64,000 nucleotides of DNA from Microbacterium yannicii PS01 (GCF_000304335.1 NZ_CAJF01000002.1:1-64000), one strand, 5' to 3'; shown: positions 37,921 to 50,047, counted from the first letter of the stretch. Notes: generated by a model from the letters alone, not told the origin. Numbers and translations are program-made.

Positions 37921-39600
37921 TCAGTGGCGGACGACGATGGCCGCGGCATCCGTCCCCACGGGCAGCACGCCGTACTGCGAACCGCGGTCGTCGCCGAGCC
38001 GGGCGTGGATGAACGTCTCGGCATCGAGGGAGGGAGCGTGGCGCATCATGAGCGACGCCTGGAACGCGAGGGCGAGATCCTCGGTGAGGCGCCGCGCCTG
38101 AGCCTGCGCCTCGTCGGCATCGGCGCGCGCCAGGCGGCCGAGAAGCGAGAGGGTCCGGTCCACGTGCGCGTCGAGGACTCGGGAGACGCCCGATGTGGAC
38201 GCCAGCTCGTCGGCGAAGGCGTCGGCCGTCTCGGCATCGCGCGTCAGAGCGCGCAGGACGTCCAGCGCGATGACATTGCCCGAGCCTTCCCAGATCGCCA
38301 TGACCGGCTGCTCGCGGTAACGGCGTGCGAGCGGGAACGACTCGGTGTAGCCGTTGCCGCCGAGGCACTCGAGCGCCTCGTACGCATGGTGCGGGCCGCG
38401 CTTGCAGACCCAGTACTTCGACACCGGTGTGGCCAGGCGCCGGAGGGCGATGTCGCGGTCGGAGGCTTCGGCTTCGAAGAGCTGGGCCAGCCGGAGCCCG
38501 GTGAGCATCGCCGCCTCGTACTCGAGCGCGAGGTCGGCGAGCACGCCGGTCATGGCCGGCTGGTCGACCAGGGCGGCGCCGAAGGCCCGGCGCTCTCGCG
38601 TATGCCACAGCGCCTCGGCGAGCGACTGCCGCATGCCGGCCGCCGTTCCGAGCACGCAGTCGAGACGGGTGCGCTGGACCATCTCGATGATCGTCCGCAC
38701 ACCGCGGCCCGGCTCGCCGACGACGAGACCGACGGTGCCGTCGAACTCGACCTCGGCGGATGCGTTCGAGCGATTTCCCAGCTTGTCCTTGAGCCGTTGG
38801 ATGCGAAAGACGTTTCGCATGCCGTGCGGAAGCATGCGCGGGACGAACAGGCACGAGAGACCCTCGTCGACGGCTCCCCGTCGGGTCTGGGCGAGCACGA
38901 GGAAGCCGTCCGACATCGGTGCGGAGCAGAACCACTTGTGGCCGGTGAGCTGGTACGCGTGTCCGCCCATCGCCTCGCCCAGCGTCGTGCCGGCGCGGAC
39001 GTCCGAGCCGCCCTGCTTCTCGGTCATCGCCATGCCGATCAGCGCGCTGCGCTTCTCTTCCTGCGGAAGCAGGCGGGGCTCGTACTCGCGCGAATACATG
39101 CGCGGCAGCCAGTCGTCGGCCACCCACGGCGAGTCCTGGATCGACGCGACCGCGGCATGCGTCATCGATACGGGGCAGGCGTGTCCCGGCTCGACCTGGG
39201 CGAACAGCATGAACATCGCCGCGCGCGCCACGTGCGCGCCCTTCCTCGGTTCCGCCCAGGCCGAAGTGTGGGCGCCGCGCGCGAGAGCCGCGGAGAGGAC
39301 GCGGTGGTAGGACGGGTCGTACTCCACCTCGTCGAGCCGGAAGCCCCAGCGATCGTGGGAGTGGGCGATGGGCGGATGCTCATGAGCGAGGTCGGCATCA
39401 CGCTGGAACGACACCGAGCCGACGAGGCCGCCGGCTTCGCGCAGCGCCTCTTCGGCCCACCCGCCGCCGAACACGCCGACGGCCGAGACGAGCGCGCCGT
39501 TGGCTGAGAACTCATCGACGTCCGTACGCCAGGCCGGCTGGTTCTCGACGTAGTGCGTCGCTGCGCCGATGACGCGCTGTCCCCGCGAATAGGCCGTCAT
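37921..39600 (-). CDS. acyl-CoA dehydrogenase family protein (AidB-like)
   Basis: A 559-residue flavoprotein of the acyl-CoA dehydrogenase superfamily. The length and motifs match AidB: SMTHAAVASIQDSPWVADDW, ALIGMAMTEKQGGSDVRAGT, GHKWFCSAPMSDGFLVLAQT, and the C-terminal FAD part ECLGGNGYTESFPLARRYRE and AIWEGSGNVIALDVL. E. coli AidB is induced by alkylation and binds DNA; a metabolic dehydrogenase role is equally possible. The ATG at 39600 overlaps the metallopeptidase stop by ATGA, so the two are coupled. Confidence 0.88.
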   Translation of the reverse strand: MTAYSRGQRVIGAATHYVENQPAWRTDVDEFSANGALVSAVGVFGGGWAEEALREAGGLVGSVSFQRDADLAHEHPPIAHSHDRWGFRLDEVEYDPSYHRVLSAALARGAHTSAWAEPRKGAHVARAAMFMLFAQVEPGHACPVSMTHAAVASIQDSPWVADDWLPRMYSREYEPRLLPQEEKRSALIGMAMTEKQGGSDVRAGTTLGEAMGGHAYQLTGHKWFCSAPMSDGFLVLAQTRRGAVDEGLSCLFVPRMLPHGMRNVFRIQRLKDKLGNRSNASAEVEFDGTVGLVVGEPGRGVRTIIEMVQRTRLDCVLGTAAGMRQSLAEALWHTRERRAFGAALVDQPAMTGVLADLALEYEAAMLTGLRLAQLFEAEASDRDIALRRLATPVSKYWVCKRGPHHAYEALECLGGNGYTESFPLARRYREQPVMAIWEGSGNVIALDVLRALTRDAETADAFADELASTSGVSRVLDAHVDRTLSLLGRLARADADEAQAQARRLTEDLALAFQASLMMRHAPSLDAETFIHARLGDDRGSQYGVLPVGTDAAAIVVRH

Positions 39601-40682
39601 GTCCGCTCCCTCTCTCCGGTGGTCGCCAGCGCGTACTGCTCTTCGGGCGTCAGCGGCGCACGCGTGACGATGTCGTGCACGAACGCGAGCTTGTGGCGCA
39701 CCGGGGTGGCGATCGTGAAGGGGTACAGGTCGCCGAATCCCATGGCGCGATTGATCCGGTTGAATCCCTGGGACATCCATTCCCAGTCGGTAAGCAGCCG
39801 CTGGACGGGCTCTCGCTCGTACGAGACGAGAGGGACGACGTCGGTGTCACGCACATTCGTCACCGAGGCATCGAGCTTGATGCCGATGACCGCGGCCGTC
39901 TGCAGGGTGCCGGTGATGTGGAGGTAGTGCGCGAAGGTCTCGGCGAAGTCCTCCCACGGGTGCATGGTCGCGTACTCCGAGATGAAGCCATCCCGCCAGT
40001 CGGAGGGGGCCCCGACCTTGTAGTGCCGCGCGAGCGCGTCGCGATAGCTCGTCCGCTCGTCGCCGAAGAGCTCCCGGCAGCGTTCCCATGCCGCGTCGTC
40101 GGTCAGCAGGACGTTCTGGAAGTAGTGGCCCACCTCGTGGCGCAGGTGGCCCAGGATGGTGCGGTACGGCTCGCCCAAGCGCACCCGGAGGGCCTCGCGC
40201 CGATCGTCCAGGCTCTCCGCGAGATCGAGCGTGATGATGCCGTTCGAATGCCCGATCGTGACCGGCCTGCCGTCCGAGAGGCTCGAGATGAGGTCGAAGC
40301 CCAGTCCTCCCTCCCGCATGTCCCACCCGACGATCGGCAGGCCGAGATCCGCGAGCTGAAGCAGGAGCCGGCGCTTGGCCTCCTCGGTCTTGGCGAGCTT
40401 CTCCAGTGCCACGGTGTCGTCTCCTGCCGGCTGACGGCGCGTCAGGCGGCAGGAGAAGCAGCGGCCGGCGGGGGCGTTCTCCCACACGAGCCAGTTGCAC
40501 GACCACTCCCGGTTGGAGCAGGTGTACCAGAGCTGCCCGTCCACCTCGGCCTGCCCCTGCCGCACGACCCGGAACTGCCGAGTGAGGATGTGGTAGCCGA
40601 GGTCGGCCTCGCAGTTCGGGCACACCAGCGTGTCGAGGTACACGAAGTGCCGGCAGTGCGGGCAGCGCGGCTGTGTGCTCAC
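39597..40682 (-). CDS. putative zinc-binding metallopeptidase
   Basis: A 361-residue protein. The N-terminal zinc ribbon is CPHCRHFVYLDTLVCPNC, and a second cysteine set lies in WYTCSNREWSCNWLVW and CFSC. The main domain carries the HExxH-like metal site in HLRHEVGHYFQNVLL and a downstream MHPWEDFAETFAHYLHI third ligand region. This matches the family named putative zinc-binding metallopeptidase; the substrate is unknown. GTG start at 40682 with TACGGT ending 6 nt upstream. It is coupled to the AidB-like gene. Confidence 0.85.
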   Translation of the reverse strand: MSTQPRCPHCRHFVYLDTLVCPNCEADLGYHILTRQFRVVRQGQAEVDGQLWYTCSNREWSCNWLVWENAPAGRCFSCRLTRRQPAGDDTVALEKLAKTEEAKRRLLLQLADLGLPIVGWDMREGGLGFDLISSLSDGRPVTIGHSNGIITLDLAESLDDRREALRVRLGEPYRTILGHLRHEVGHYFQNVLLTDDAAWERCRELFGDERTSYRDALARHYKVGAPSDWRDGFISEYATMHPWEDFAETFAHYLHITGTLQTAAVIGIKLDASVTNVRDTDVVPLVSYEREPVQRLLTDWEWMSQGFNRINRAMGFGDLYPFTIATPVRHKLAFVHDIVTRAPLTPEEQYALATTGERERT

Positions 40683-40688
40683 GGTCTC

Positions 40689-40694
40689 ACCGTA
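40689..40694 (-). promoter_or_regulatory. -10 box of a predicted leaderless promoter (metallopeptidase)
   Basis: TACGGT on the minus strand ends 6 nt before the GTG at 40682. Confidence 0.4.
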
Positions 40695-40740
40695 GTGCCG
40701 TTCCCCGCGACCGCGGCGTCGCTGTCGCGGGGCCGGGGCA

Positions 40741-41886
40741 TCACGGAGCAGGAGAGACGTCGACGCGGAGCAGGGCGTCGTCGTCGGCGCGAGGGCTCCC
40801 TCGGCCGTCCGTGTTGTTCGTCAGCAGCCACAGCGCGCCGTCCGGCAGAGCGACGACGTCCCGGAGCCGACCCTGCTCACCCGTGAAGGCGGCGACCGGG
40901 TCTCGGACAGCGGCGCCGGCGGCGGTGTCGACGGCCCACAGCCGCTCGCCGCGCAGGCCCGCGATGAAGACCGTCCGGCCTCGCGCTGCGATGCCGCTCG
41001 GGCTGGCGTCGCTGGTCGTCCAGGCGGTCACCGGATCGATGAAGCCGTCTCGTTCCGCCACCCCTTCCACGAGCGGCCATCCGTAGTTGCCGCCGGGCTC
41101 GATGCGATTCAGCTCGTCCCAGGAGTTCTGGCCGAACTCGCTCGCCCACAGCTCGCCGTCGTCCGTCCAGGCGATCCCCTGCACATTGCGATGGCCGAGC
41201 GAGTAGGCCTCGTTGTGCCACGGATTGCCCGGTGCGGGGTCGCCGCTCGGGGTCACACGCAGGATCTTGCCACCGAGCGCGTCCGGATCCTGTGCGGCAT
41301 CGCGCTGCTGGGCGTCTCCGGTCGTGATGTAGAGAAACCCGTCGGGGCCGAACGCGAGCCGCCCGCCGTTGTGCGTGTTCGCGCGCGGAATGTCCGACAC
41401 GACGACGTCTGCCTCGCCCAGCGAGAGGGAGCCCGGTTCGCCGAGCAGCGGCATCCGGATCACGCGGTTGTCGTCCTGCGATCCGAAGTACGCGTACAGC
41501 ATCCGCTCCTCACCGTCGAGGACGGCCAGGCCGTGCAGGCCCGATTCGCCCCCCGAGACCACGCCGGGCACCACGCCGGCGGTCCGCAGCGCCCCGTCGG
41601 CGGTGAGCTCGAGGACGGCTCCGTCGTCGCGCTGAGAGATCAGCGCACCACCGCCTTCGAGAGGCACGACCGACCAGGGTGCCGCGAGACCGGACGCCAG
41701 GATGCCGGTGACTTCCCTCGCGCGCCACCATTCGGGGGAGCCGGCCGTCGGCGACGGCGTTGCAGGCACGGCCGTGGGGGCGACGGACGGCGGCCGTGGT
41801 GACGGTTCGGCGATCGAGCAGCCGGATGCCGCGACCACCACGATCGCGAGGAGCCCGGCTGCGACCGCCGGAGCGCTGCGTCTCAC
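40741..41886 (-). CDS. PQQ-dependent sugar dehydrogenase (GSDH/Yli family), lipoprotein
   Basis: A 381-residue exported beta-propeller. The N-terminal lipobox is VVVAASGC near residue 20, followed by a Pro/Thr-rich linker. Propeller motifs include LASGLAAPWSVVPLEGGG, SGLHGLAVLDGEE, NGGRLAFGPDGFLYITTGDA, LGHRNVQGIAWTDDGELWAS and PGGNYGWPLVEG, typical of the glucose/sorbosone dehydrogenase family. It oxidises aldose sugars at the cell surface if PQQ is available; the cofactor cannot be confirmed. The GTG at 41886 overlaps the VOC gene stop (GTGA). Confidence 0.9.
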   Translation of the reverse strand: MRRSAPAVAAGLLAIVVVAASGCSIAEPSPRPPSVAPTAVPATPSPTAGSPEWWRAREVTGILASGLAAPWSVVPLEGGGALISQRDDGAVLELTADGALRTAGVVPGVVSGGESGLHGLAVLDGEERMLYAYFGSQDDNRVIRMPLLGEPGSLSLGEADVVVSDIPRANTHNGGRLAFGPDGFLYITTGDAQQRDAAQDPDALGGKILRVTPSGDPAPGNPWHNEAYSLGHRNVQGIAWTDDGELWASEFGQNSWDELNRIEPGGNYGWPLVEGVAERDGFIDPVTAWTTSDASPSGIAARGRTVFIAGLRGERLWAVDTAAGAAVRDPVAAFTGEQGRLRDVVALPDGALWLLTNNTDGRGSPRADDDALLRVDVSPAP

Positions 41887-42359
41887 GTGGCCGCTGCTGC
41901 CGCCTCGAGAGCGGCGATGTCGATGCGCCGCATCCGCAGCATCGCCTGCACCGACCGATGGACGACGTCCTGGTCGGGATGGCGGATGAGCTCGATGAGC
42001 CGGTCGGGGATGATCTGCCAGGACAGACCCCAGCGGTCCTTGAGCCAGCCGCACGGCTGCTCCTGCCCGCCGTCCGCGGTGAGCGCGTCCCAGTAGCGGT
42101 CGACCTCCGACTGGTCCGCACACGAGACGTAGAGCGAGATCGCCTCGGTGAAGGGGAACTGCGGTCCCGCGTCCATGCCCTGATAGTCCCGCCCACCCAG
42201 GCGGAAGTGGACGTGCATGACCTTGCCGCCCAGTCCCGGGACCTCGGCCGGGTAGCGACCGAGCGCCACGATCTCGGAGTCGGGAATGAGGTCGGTGTAG
42301 AACGTGACCGCCTCTTCGGCGGAGTCGTCGAACCACAGGAAAGGGATAACGGCGGGCAT
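41883..42359 (-). CDS. VOC family protein (PhnB/3-demethylubiquinone methyltransferase-like fold)
   Basis: A 158-residue protein of the glyoxalase/VOC superfamily, beginning MPAVIPFLWFDDSAEEAVTF and containing FPFTEAISLYVSCADQSEVD and DRWGLSWQIIPDRLIEL. The LWFDDSAEEA and CGWLKDRWGLSWQI patterns match the PhnB-like subgroup often mislabelled as a ubiquinone methyltransferase. Function unknown. The ATG at 42359 is chosen because GGAGGGTGAT precedes it; the open frame runs further upstream. It is coupled by GTGA to the sugar dehydrogenase gene. Confidence 0.87.
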   Translation of the reverse strand: MPAVIPFLWFDDSAEEAVTFYTDLIPDSEIVALGRYPAEVPGLGGKVMHVHFRLGGRDYQGMDAGPQFPFTEAISLYVSCADQSEVDRYWDALTADGGQEQPCGWLKDRWGLSWQIIPDRLIELIRHPDQDVVHRSVQAMLRMRRIDIAALEAAAAAT

Positions 42360-42493
42360 GTCATCACCCTCCCCCACCGGTTCGGCGCACGCAATGGCTC
42401 TCACGGAACCTCACGTGATGCGCACGCGCGTGCTCGACGAGCTTCGGCGGGCGACCAGTCGACGGTCCCCTGTCGAGCGACTTGACCTGCGCC

Positions 42494-42766
42494 TCAGCGC
42501 ACTGGTGGCAGATGCGGGATGGGTACCGGCCGCGTCGAACTGCGCGCCGATCCGGTGATGGTGCAGCGCTCCACGTCGTGGAGCGCGTCCTCGACGCGGA
42601 CATACACCTTCGGAAGCGGCAGAGGCCGCACCCAGGTGACGTCGAAGAAGTCCTCGTTGGCCTCGACGTGCGCGACCACGTGACGTGAGTCGTCGAGCGG
42701 ATAGCGGTTGTCGTAGATCAGCCAGCCGGTGTCGGCGATGGGCACTGCGGTGAACTGCCTCGCCAT
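42494..42766 (-). CDS. small protein of unknown function
   Basis: A 90-residue protein, MARQFTAVPIADTGWLIYDN at the start, with FFDVTWVRPLPLPKVYVRVE in the middle. It has a good AAGGAG Shine-Dalgarno sequence 8 nt before ATG 42766, which supports real translation. No signal peptide or membrane segment. I do not recognise the family. The last 18 residues are proline- and arginine-rich and look less protein-like. It lies between the VOC gene and tRNA-Ala and shows no obvious partner. Confidence 0.65.
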   Translation of the reverse strand: MARQFTAVPIADTGWLIYDNRYPLDDSRHVVAHVEANEDFFDVTWVRPLPLPKVYVRVEDALHDVERCTITGSARSSTRPVPIPHLPPVR

Positions 42767-42984
42767 ATTCTGAGCTCCTTCGCTCGTATGTGGCAGGTTG
42801 AGCGTACGCCGACATCGCCGCCGCCACCACCAGGACAGCCGCACGAGTGAGCCGTCGGGCGCGGACCGGTCCGTGAACCCTGCGGCGGACCCGGTGCAGC
42901 CGGCAAGACATGCTCCGCGACCGGGGCATCGCGAGGTCGTCAGAGTTCGACGAGCCACGGCTCCCGGAACTCGGCGCCAAGAAG
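42767..42984. other. intergenic stretch without a recognisable gene
   Basis: About 220 bp between the small protein gene and the tRNA terminator. It must hold the promoter of the small gene (minus strand). I see no convincing frame, RNA or repeat in it. Confidence 0.5.
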
Positions 42985-43010
42985 AAAGCCCCCGAATGAT
43001 CGGGGGCTTT
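42985..43010. terminator. bidirectional intrinsic terminator next to tRNA-Ala
   Basis: An 11-bp perfect stem (AAAGCCCCCGA / TCGGGGGCTTT) with a 4-nt loop. On the minus strand it follows tRNA-Ala directly and has a U-rich tail (UUUCUUCUU); on the plus strand it also ends in TTTT. Confidence 0.9.
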
Positions 43011-43014
43011 TCGG

Positions 43015-43087
43015 TGGACCTGAGGGGACTCGAACCCCTGACCCCCTGCATGCCATGCAGGTGCGCTACCAGCTGCGCCACAGGCCC
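43015..43087 (-). tRNA. tRNA-Ala (anticodon GGC)
   Basis: A 73-nt tRNA without encoded CCA. The acceptor stem GGGCCTG/CAGGTCC contains the G3:U70 pair that identifies alanine tRNA. The anticodon arm is CCTGC-ATGGCAT-GCAGG with GGC, reading GCC codons, the main alanine codon in such DNA. The T arm contains GGTTCGAGTCC. It lies 70 bp after rsfS on the same strand; a TAAGCT hexamer upstream may be its own -10. A terminator follows at once. Confidence 0.97.
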
Positions 43088-43157
43088 TGACGCCACCCCG
43101 TTTCTCGCGGGGCAACTCGTCTAGCTTACAACATTCCGAGTCGTGCTCCGAACCGCG

Positions 43158-43538
43158 TCACTCCTCGCTGGCGGCCGCTGCGGGGAGGTTTATCGGCACG
43201 ATCGGGCAGTCTTTCCAGAGCCGCTCGAGGCCGTAGTACACCCGCTCCTGCTCGTGGAACACGTGCACGACGAGGTCGCCGAAGTCGATCAAAACCCAGC
43301 GCGATTCCTGACGTCCCTCGCGCCGCAGCCGCTTGTGGCCCGCCTCCAGGAGCTTGTCTTCGATCTCGTCCGCGATCGCTGCGACGTTGCGTTCGCTTCG
43401 CCCGGTGACGAGCAGGAAGACGTCCACCAGCGGAAGCGGACCCGACACGTCGAGGGCGACGAGATCCTCGCCGCCCTTCGCGTCCGCGGCTTCCGCCGCG
43501 ATCCGAAGCATGTCGTGGGACTGAGGGCTCGCGGTCAT
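43158..43538 (-). CDS. rsfS: ribosomal silencing factor RsfS
   Basis: A 126-residue member of the DUF143/Iojap family. Conserved parts are AEAADAKGGEDLVALDVSG, VDVFLLVTGRSERNVAAIAD and WVLIDFGDLVVHVFHEQER followed by YYGLERLW. RsfS binds L14 and blocks subunit joining when nutrients fall. Its ATG shares a base with the stop of the membrane protein gene upstream. The nadD-(membrane protein)-rsfS order is usual for this group of organisms. Confidence 0.95.
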   Translation of the reverse strand: MTASPQSHDMLRIAAEAADAKGGEDLVALDVSGPLPLVDVFLLVTGRSERNVAAIADEIEDKLLEAGHKRLRREGRQESRWVLIDFGDLVVHVFHEQERVYYGLERLWKDCPIVPINLPAAAASEE

Positions 43539-44794
43539 CAGAAGACTCCCGTCACGAAGGCGAGGATGAGAACGCCGACGAGAGCGAGAGCGAGGACGCC
43601 CGCCGTGATCGCGAGCGACATCATGAGGCGACTGCCCTTCTCGGGCACCGGCGGGCGAATGACCTCGCCGGGCGTCTTGGAGGTGCTCACCGCCGCACTG
43701 GCGGCGATGGGAGTGGGCGACGAGTGCGAGGGGAGCTCACCGTCGACCAGGGTCGCGTCGATCTCCTTGCCGTCGGTCGTCCCCTTCGCGTGACCCGTCG
43801 AGCCGAGCCCCTCGGGAAGGTTGAACGTCCCGGTGATGAGGACCTCGCCCGTCGCGGTGACCGGGGCCACCAGCGGCGACATCTCCGGAGCCTGCGAGAC
43901 GATCAGGGCGTTGGACGCTGACATCGAACCGGTGGAGCGGGCGAGGAGCTGGTCGAACGAGGCCGGAAGCTCTGCGACCACCGGATCGGCCGGCGCGGCC
44001 GTGCCATCAAGCAGGCCGGCGCCGAACAAGGGATTCACGACGGCCTTGGCCTCCGCGCTCTCGTCGTCACCGGCATCGTCGTCGTGCGAATCCAGCGCCG
44101 GCGGGGCGAACGGAAGATCTCCGAACGGCGCGGATCCGATGCCCGACACCGGCTCGGCCGCGACGCCCTCGACGGCGGAATCGAACGCGACAGGCGCAGC
44201 CGCGGCCTGAGCCCAGGGGAACGACGCCGGCGTCTCGCCTTCGACGTCGGCGGGTGCGGCGTCGGGCGCTGCTTCTGCGGGCGCGAACAGCGCCTCCACA
44301 CTGCTGTCCGTGTCCGCCGTCTCAGTGGCCTCGACTTCTTTCTGGGCGGACCCGTCGGGCTCGGCGTCGGGCGTGTCATCGACGTCGCGCTCGGGGGCCG
44401 GGAAGGCGAAGGTGGGTGAAGAAGCGGCCGCGGACGCGCCGGCGTGAGCGGCGACGACCTCGGGGGTGATGACCGGCACCGAGGCGGTTCGGATCCGCTC
44501 CTGCTGCCGGGCCTGGCGACGCGTGAGCGGCGAGACACCGAGATCGACGGCGGAGTCGGCGACCGGAGGCGGGGAGACGACGGGCGGTGTCGCCGGTCGG
44601 GGAAGCGGCGCGGACAAGACCGGCGCGGGCTGCTCCGCAGGCGCGGATTCCGATGCATCAGGGGTCGTCGCATCGTCGGACGGCGCGTCGTCGTCGGACG
44701 GCGGCGGGATCACCGGGGTCGACCCCGTGTTGCGGATCTCGCGCATCTTCTTGCGCGTGAGGGGTGGCGTTGCCGGCTGCTCGGGTGTGCTCAT
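43538..44794 (-). CDS. disordered, tail-anchored membrane protein with duplicated basic motif, unknown function
   Basis: A 418-residue protein. Residues 1-385 are low-complexity (Pro, Ala, Asp, Glu, Thr) and probably unstructured. A single hydrophobic segment at about 388-416 ([20 protein letters not shown] onward) ends the protein, so it is tail-anchored with the bulk in the cytosol. A basic motif appears twice: [19 protein letters not shown] at 11-29 and [20 protein letters not shown] at 89-108. No enzyme motif is seen. It is wedged between nadD and rsfS with a 4-bp overlap on one side and 1 bp on the other, so it is part of that operon. I do not know its function. Confidence 0.8.
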   Translation of the reverse strand: MSTPEQPATPPLTRKKMREIRNTGSTPVIPPPSDDDAPSDDATTPDASESAPAEQPAPVLSAPLPRPATPPVVSPPPVADSAVDLGVSPLTRRQARQQERIRTASVPVITPEVVAAHAGASAAASSPTFAFPAPERDVDDTPDAEPDGSAQKEVEATETADTDSSVEALFAPAEAAPDAAPADVEGETPASFPWAQAAAAPVAFDSAVEGVAAEPVSGIGSAPFGDLPFAPPALDSHDDDAGDDESAEAKAVVNPLFGAGLLDGTAAPADPVVAELPASFDQLLARSTGSMSASNALIVSQAPEMSPLVAPVTATGEVLITGTFNLPEGLGSTGHAKGTTDGKEIDATLVDGELPSHSSPTPIAASAAVSTSKTPGEVIRPPVPEKGSRLMMSLAITAGVLALALVGVLILAFVTGVF

Positions 44795-45387
44795 TCCTTG
44801 CTCCGGTAGAGGTGGTGCTTCGCGATGTATTGGACGACCCCGTCGGGCACGAGGTACCACACAGGGTGTCCTCGCTTGACGCGATCGCGACAGTCTGTCG
44901 ATGAGATCGACAGGGCGGGGATCTCGAGTTGACTGACGTCTTCGCTGGGCAGGCCGTCGGTGTTCAGAACGTGTCCCGGCCGGGATACCGCGACGAAGTG
45001 GGCGAGGTCCCACAACTCATCATGGTCCCTCCAACTGAGAATTTGCGCTATGGCGTCGGCCCCGGTGATGAAGAAGAGTTCGGCATCGGGGCGCAGAGCC
45101 TTCAGATCCCGGAGCGTGTCGATGGTGTAGGTGGGGCCGCTGCGATCGATGTCGACGCGGCTGACCGTGAAGCGGGGATTGGATGCCGTCGCGATGACCG
45201 TCATGAGGTAGCGGTGTTCGCTCGGCGAGACGCGCTCTTTCTGCCACGGCTCCCCCGTCGGCACGAAGACGACCTCATCGAGGTCGAACCACTGCGCCAC
45301 CTCGCTGGCGGCGACCAGGTGGCCGTGATGGATGGGATCGAACGTCCCACCCATGACCCCGATGCGCGAGGGCGCCGTCACCGACAT
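44791..45387 (-). CDS. nadD: nicotinate-nucleotide adenylyltransferase
   Basis: A 198-residue nucleotidyltransferase. The dinucleotide-type motif is [18 protein letters not shown] near the N-terminus, [12 protein letters not shown] follows, and the C-terminal [20 protein letters not shown] holds the ISSTxxR signature. It adenylates nicotinate mononucleotide in NAD synthesis. It is in the obgE-proB-proA-nadD-rsfS cluster seen in many actinobacteria. The stop overlaps the next gene by ATGA. Confidence 0.96.
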   Translation of the reverse strand: MSVTAPSRIGVMGGTFDPIHHGHLVAASEVAQWFDLDEVVFVPTGEPWQKERVSPSEHRYLMTVIATASNPRFTVSRVDIDRSGPTYTIDTLRDLKALRPDAELFFITGADAIAQILSWRDHDELWDLAHFVAVSRPGHVLNTDGLPSEDVSQLEIPALSISSTDCRDRVKRGHPVWYLVPDGVVQYIAKHHLYRSKE

Positions 45388-45396
45388 GCAGTCGGC

Positions 45397-45621
45397 CTAG
45401 TGGCCGTGCCCCGATCGCTGCAGGTCGTCGGCGTGGGCCCGTGCGTAGGCCTCCGCCTTGCGGGCGTGGCGGTTGGCCACGTTGCGGTACGAGAGCGTCA
45501 CCAGAGCCAGTGCGGCGAAGACGACGACCGCGATGATGCCGTAGCCGACCGTCTCGAGAGCGACATTGCCGTGGTGCTCCGACTCCTCGGCGGCAAAGGC
45601 GATGATCGTGGCGAGTGTCAT
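45397..45621 (-). CDS. small single-pass membrane protein, unknown function
   Basis: A 74-residue protein with a short acidic, histidine-containing N-terminus (ESEHHGN), one membrane segment at about 23-44 (TVGYGIIAVVVFAALALVTL) and a basic, histidine-rich tail ending SGHGH. ACGGAG lies in front of the ATG. It ends 9 bp before nadD begins, in the same operon, after proA. The family is unknown to me; the histidines could bind metal but that is speculation. Confidence 0.75.
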   Translation of the reverse strand: MTLATIIAFAAEESEHHGNVALETVGYGIIAVVVFAALALVTLSYRNVANRHARKAEAYARAHADDLQRSGHGH

Positions 45622-45676
45622 TCGGGCTCCGTTCGGGATTCGCCTCGGAGGGCGCAGGACTGGTCCAGTTTATGCC

Positions 45677-46932
45677 TCACGCCCGCACTTGTCCGGCGCC
45701 GCGCGCCAGCCACTTCGTGCTCGTGAGCTCGGCGAGGCCCATCGGCCCGCGCGCGTGCAGCTTCTGCGTCGAGATGCCGACCTCGGCGCCGAACCCGAAC
45801 TCTCCGCCGTCGGTGAACCTCGTGGAGGCGTTCGCCATCACGACGGCCGAGTCGACCTCCGCCAGAAACCGTGCCTCGCTCGCGGCATCCGTCGTCACGA
45901 TCGACTCGGTGTGGTGCGTGGAATACCGGCGGATGTGCTCGAGCGCATCGTCGAGGTCGTCGACCACGCGCATCGCGATGTCGAGGCTCAGGTACTCGGC
46001 GGCCCAGTCCTCGTCGGTGGCGGGCGTCACGCCCTCGCTCAGCCCGCGCACGGCGGCGTCGCCGTGGACGGTGACACCGCTTCGCTGCAGGGCGGACACG
46101 ACGGGCGGAACCAGACGCTCGGCCGCGCCGCGATGGACGAGCACGGTCTCGACCGCGTTGCACACGCTCGGGCGCTGCGTCTTGGCGTTCACGACGATGT
46201 CGCGCGCCCATTCCAGAGGAGCGCTCTCGTCGAGGACGATGTGCACGACGCCGGCGCCCGTCTCGATGACCGGCACCGAGGACTCCGTCACGACCGTCTC
46301 GATCAGCTGTGCGCTGCCGCGGGGGACGAGCACGTCGATGACGCCGCGGGCGTGCATGAGCTCGCGCGCGCCGTCCCGGCCGAAGTCGTCGATCGTCTGG
46401 ATGGCCTCGGGGTCGATTCCTCGATCGGCCAGCGCTCCGCGCATCGCCCGCACCAGCGCGGCGTTGGTCCTCTCGGCGGCCGATCCGCCGCGAAGGACCA
46501 CCGCGTTGCCCGAACGCAGCGCCAGCGCGGCGATGTCGACGGTGACGTTCGGGCGGGCCTCGTAGATGGATCCGACCACGCCGAACGGCACCGAGACCTT
46601 GGTCAGGGTGACGCCGTTGGCCAGGGTGCGCTCGTCGAGCACACGGCCGACGGGATCGGGCAGGTCTGCGATCTCGCGGACGGCAGTCGCCAGGGCCGCG
46701 ACCCTCGGCTCATCGAGCCGCAGTCGATCCTGAAGGGCCTCGGAGAGACCGCTCTCGCGCCCGCGCTCCAGATCCTCGGCATTGGCTGCCACGACGTCCG
46801 GCGTCGACGTCTCGATCGCATCGGCGATGGCGATCAGCGCGGCGCGCTTGTCGGCATCGCCGAGAAGGCCGATGGAGCGTGCGGCATCCTTGGCCAGCAG
46901 CATCCGCTCGCGTGCCGAGGTGGCGGTCGTGG

Positions 46933-46936
<4 letters not shown>
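45677..46936 (-). CDS. proA: glutamate-5-semialdehyde dehydrogenase (gamma-glutamyl phosphate reductase)
   Basis: A 419-residue aldehyde-dehydrogenase-fold enzyme. The catalytic cysteine is in KTQRPSVCNAVETVLVHRG, with VGSIYEARPNVTVDI and the C-terminal TSRFTDGGEFGFGAEVGIST as family hallmarks. It reduces glutamyl phosphate with NADPH, the second step of proline synthesis. The ATG at 46936 overlaps proB by 4 bp, and the two enzymes act in sequence on a labile intermediate. Confidence 0.97.
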
Positions 46937-49636
<2,700 letters not shown>

Positions 49637-49654
49637 CTCTGCGTCTCTCCGTGC

Positions 49655-49963
49655 TTACTTGATGCCGGTGACCTTGACGCGCGTGAGGTCCTGACGGTGC
49701 CCCTGGCGCTTCTTGTAGCCGGTCTTGTTCTTGAACTTCTGGATCACGATCTTCGGGCCGCGCTCCTCGCCGAGGACCTCGGCGGTGACGGTCACCTTGG
49801 CGAGCTTGTCGGCGTCGGTCGTGACGGTGTCGCCGTCGACGAAGAGCACCGCGGGGAGCTCGATCTTGTCGCCGATCTTCGCGGCCTGGCGGTCGAGAAC
49901 GACGATCGTGCCGACCTCTACCTTCTCCTGCCGGCCGCCGGCGCGCACAACTGCGTAAACCAC
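49655..49963 (-). CDS. rplU: 50S ribosomal protein L21
   Basis: A 102-residue L21 ([20 protein letters not shown] to [14 protein letters not shown]). It binds 23S rRNA domains and L20. The GTG at 49963 with AGGTG upstream is preferred over the longer frame reaching 50041, which has unrelated residues and would start at the transcription start. First gene of the rplU-rpmA(-obgE) unit. Confidence 0.97.
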   Translation of the reverse strand: MVYAVVRAGGRQEKVEVGTIVVLDRQAAKIGDKIELPAVLFVDGDTVTTDADKLAKVTVTAEVLGEERGPKIVIQKFKNKTGYKKRQGHRQDLTRVKVTGIK

Positions 49964-50047
49964 TTCACACCTGTTTCTTCTGGGAGCGCACGCGCTCAGG
50001 ACCTCATGTAAGACGTGGCGCGGAAAATGTCGACGCACCAAAGGGCT

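Noticed and set aside
42798..43124. A 108-codon plus-strand frame across tRNA-Ala and its terminator
   Set aside because: It reads through a structural RNA gene and has a random composition.
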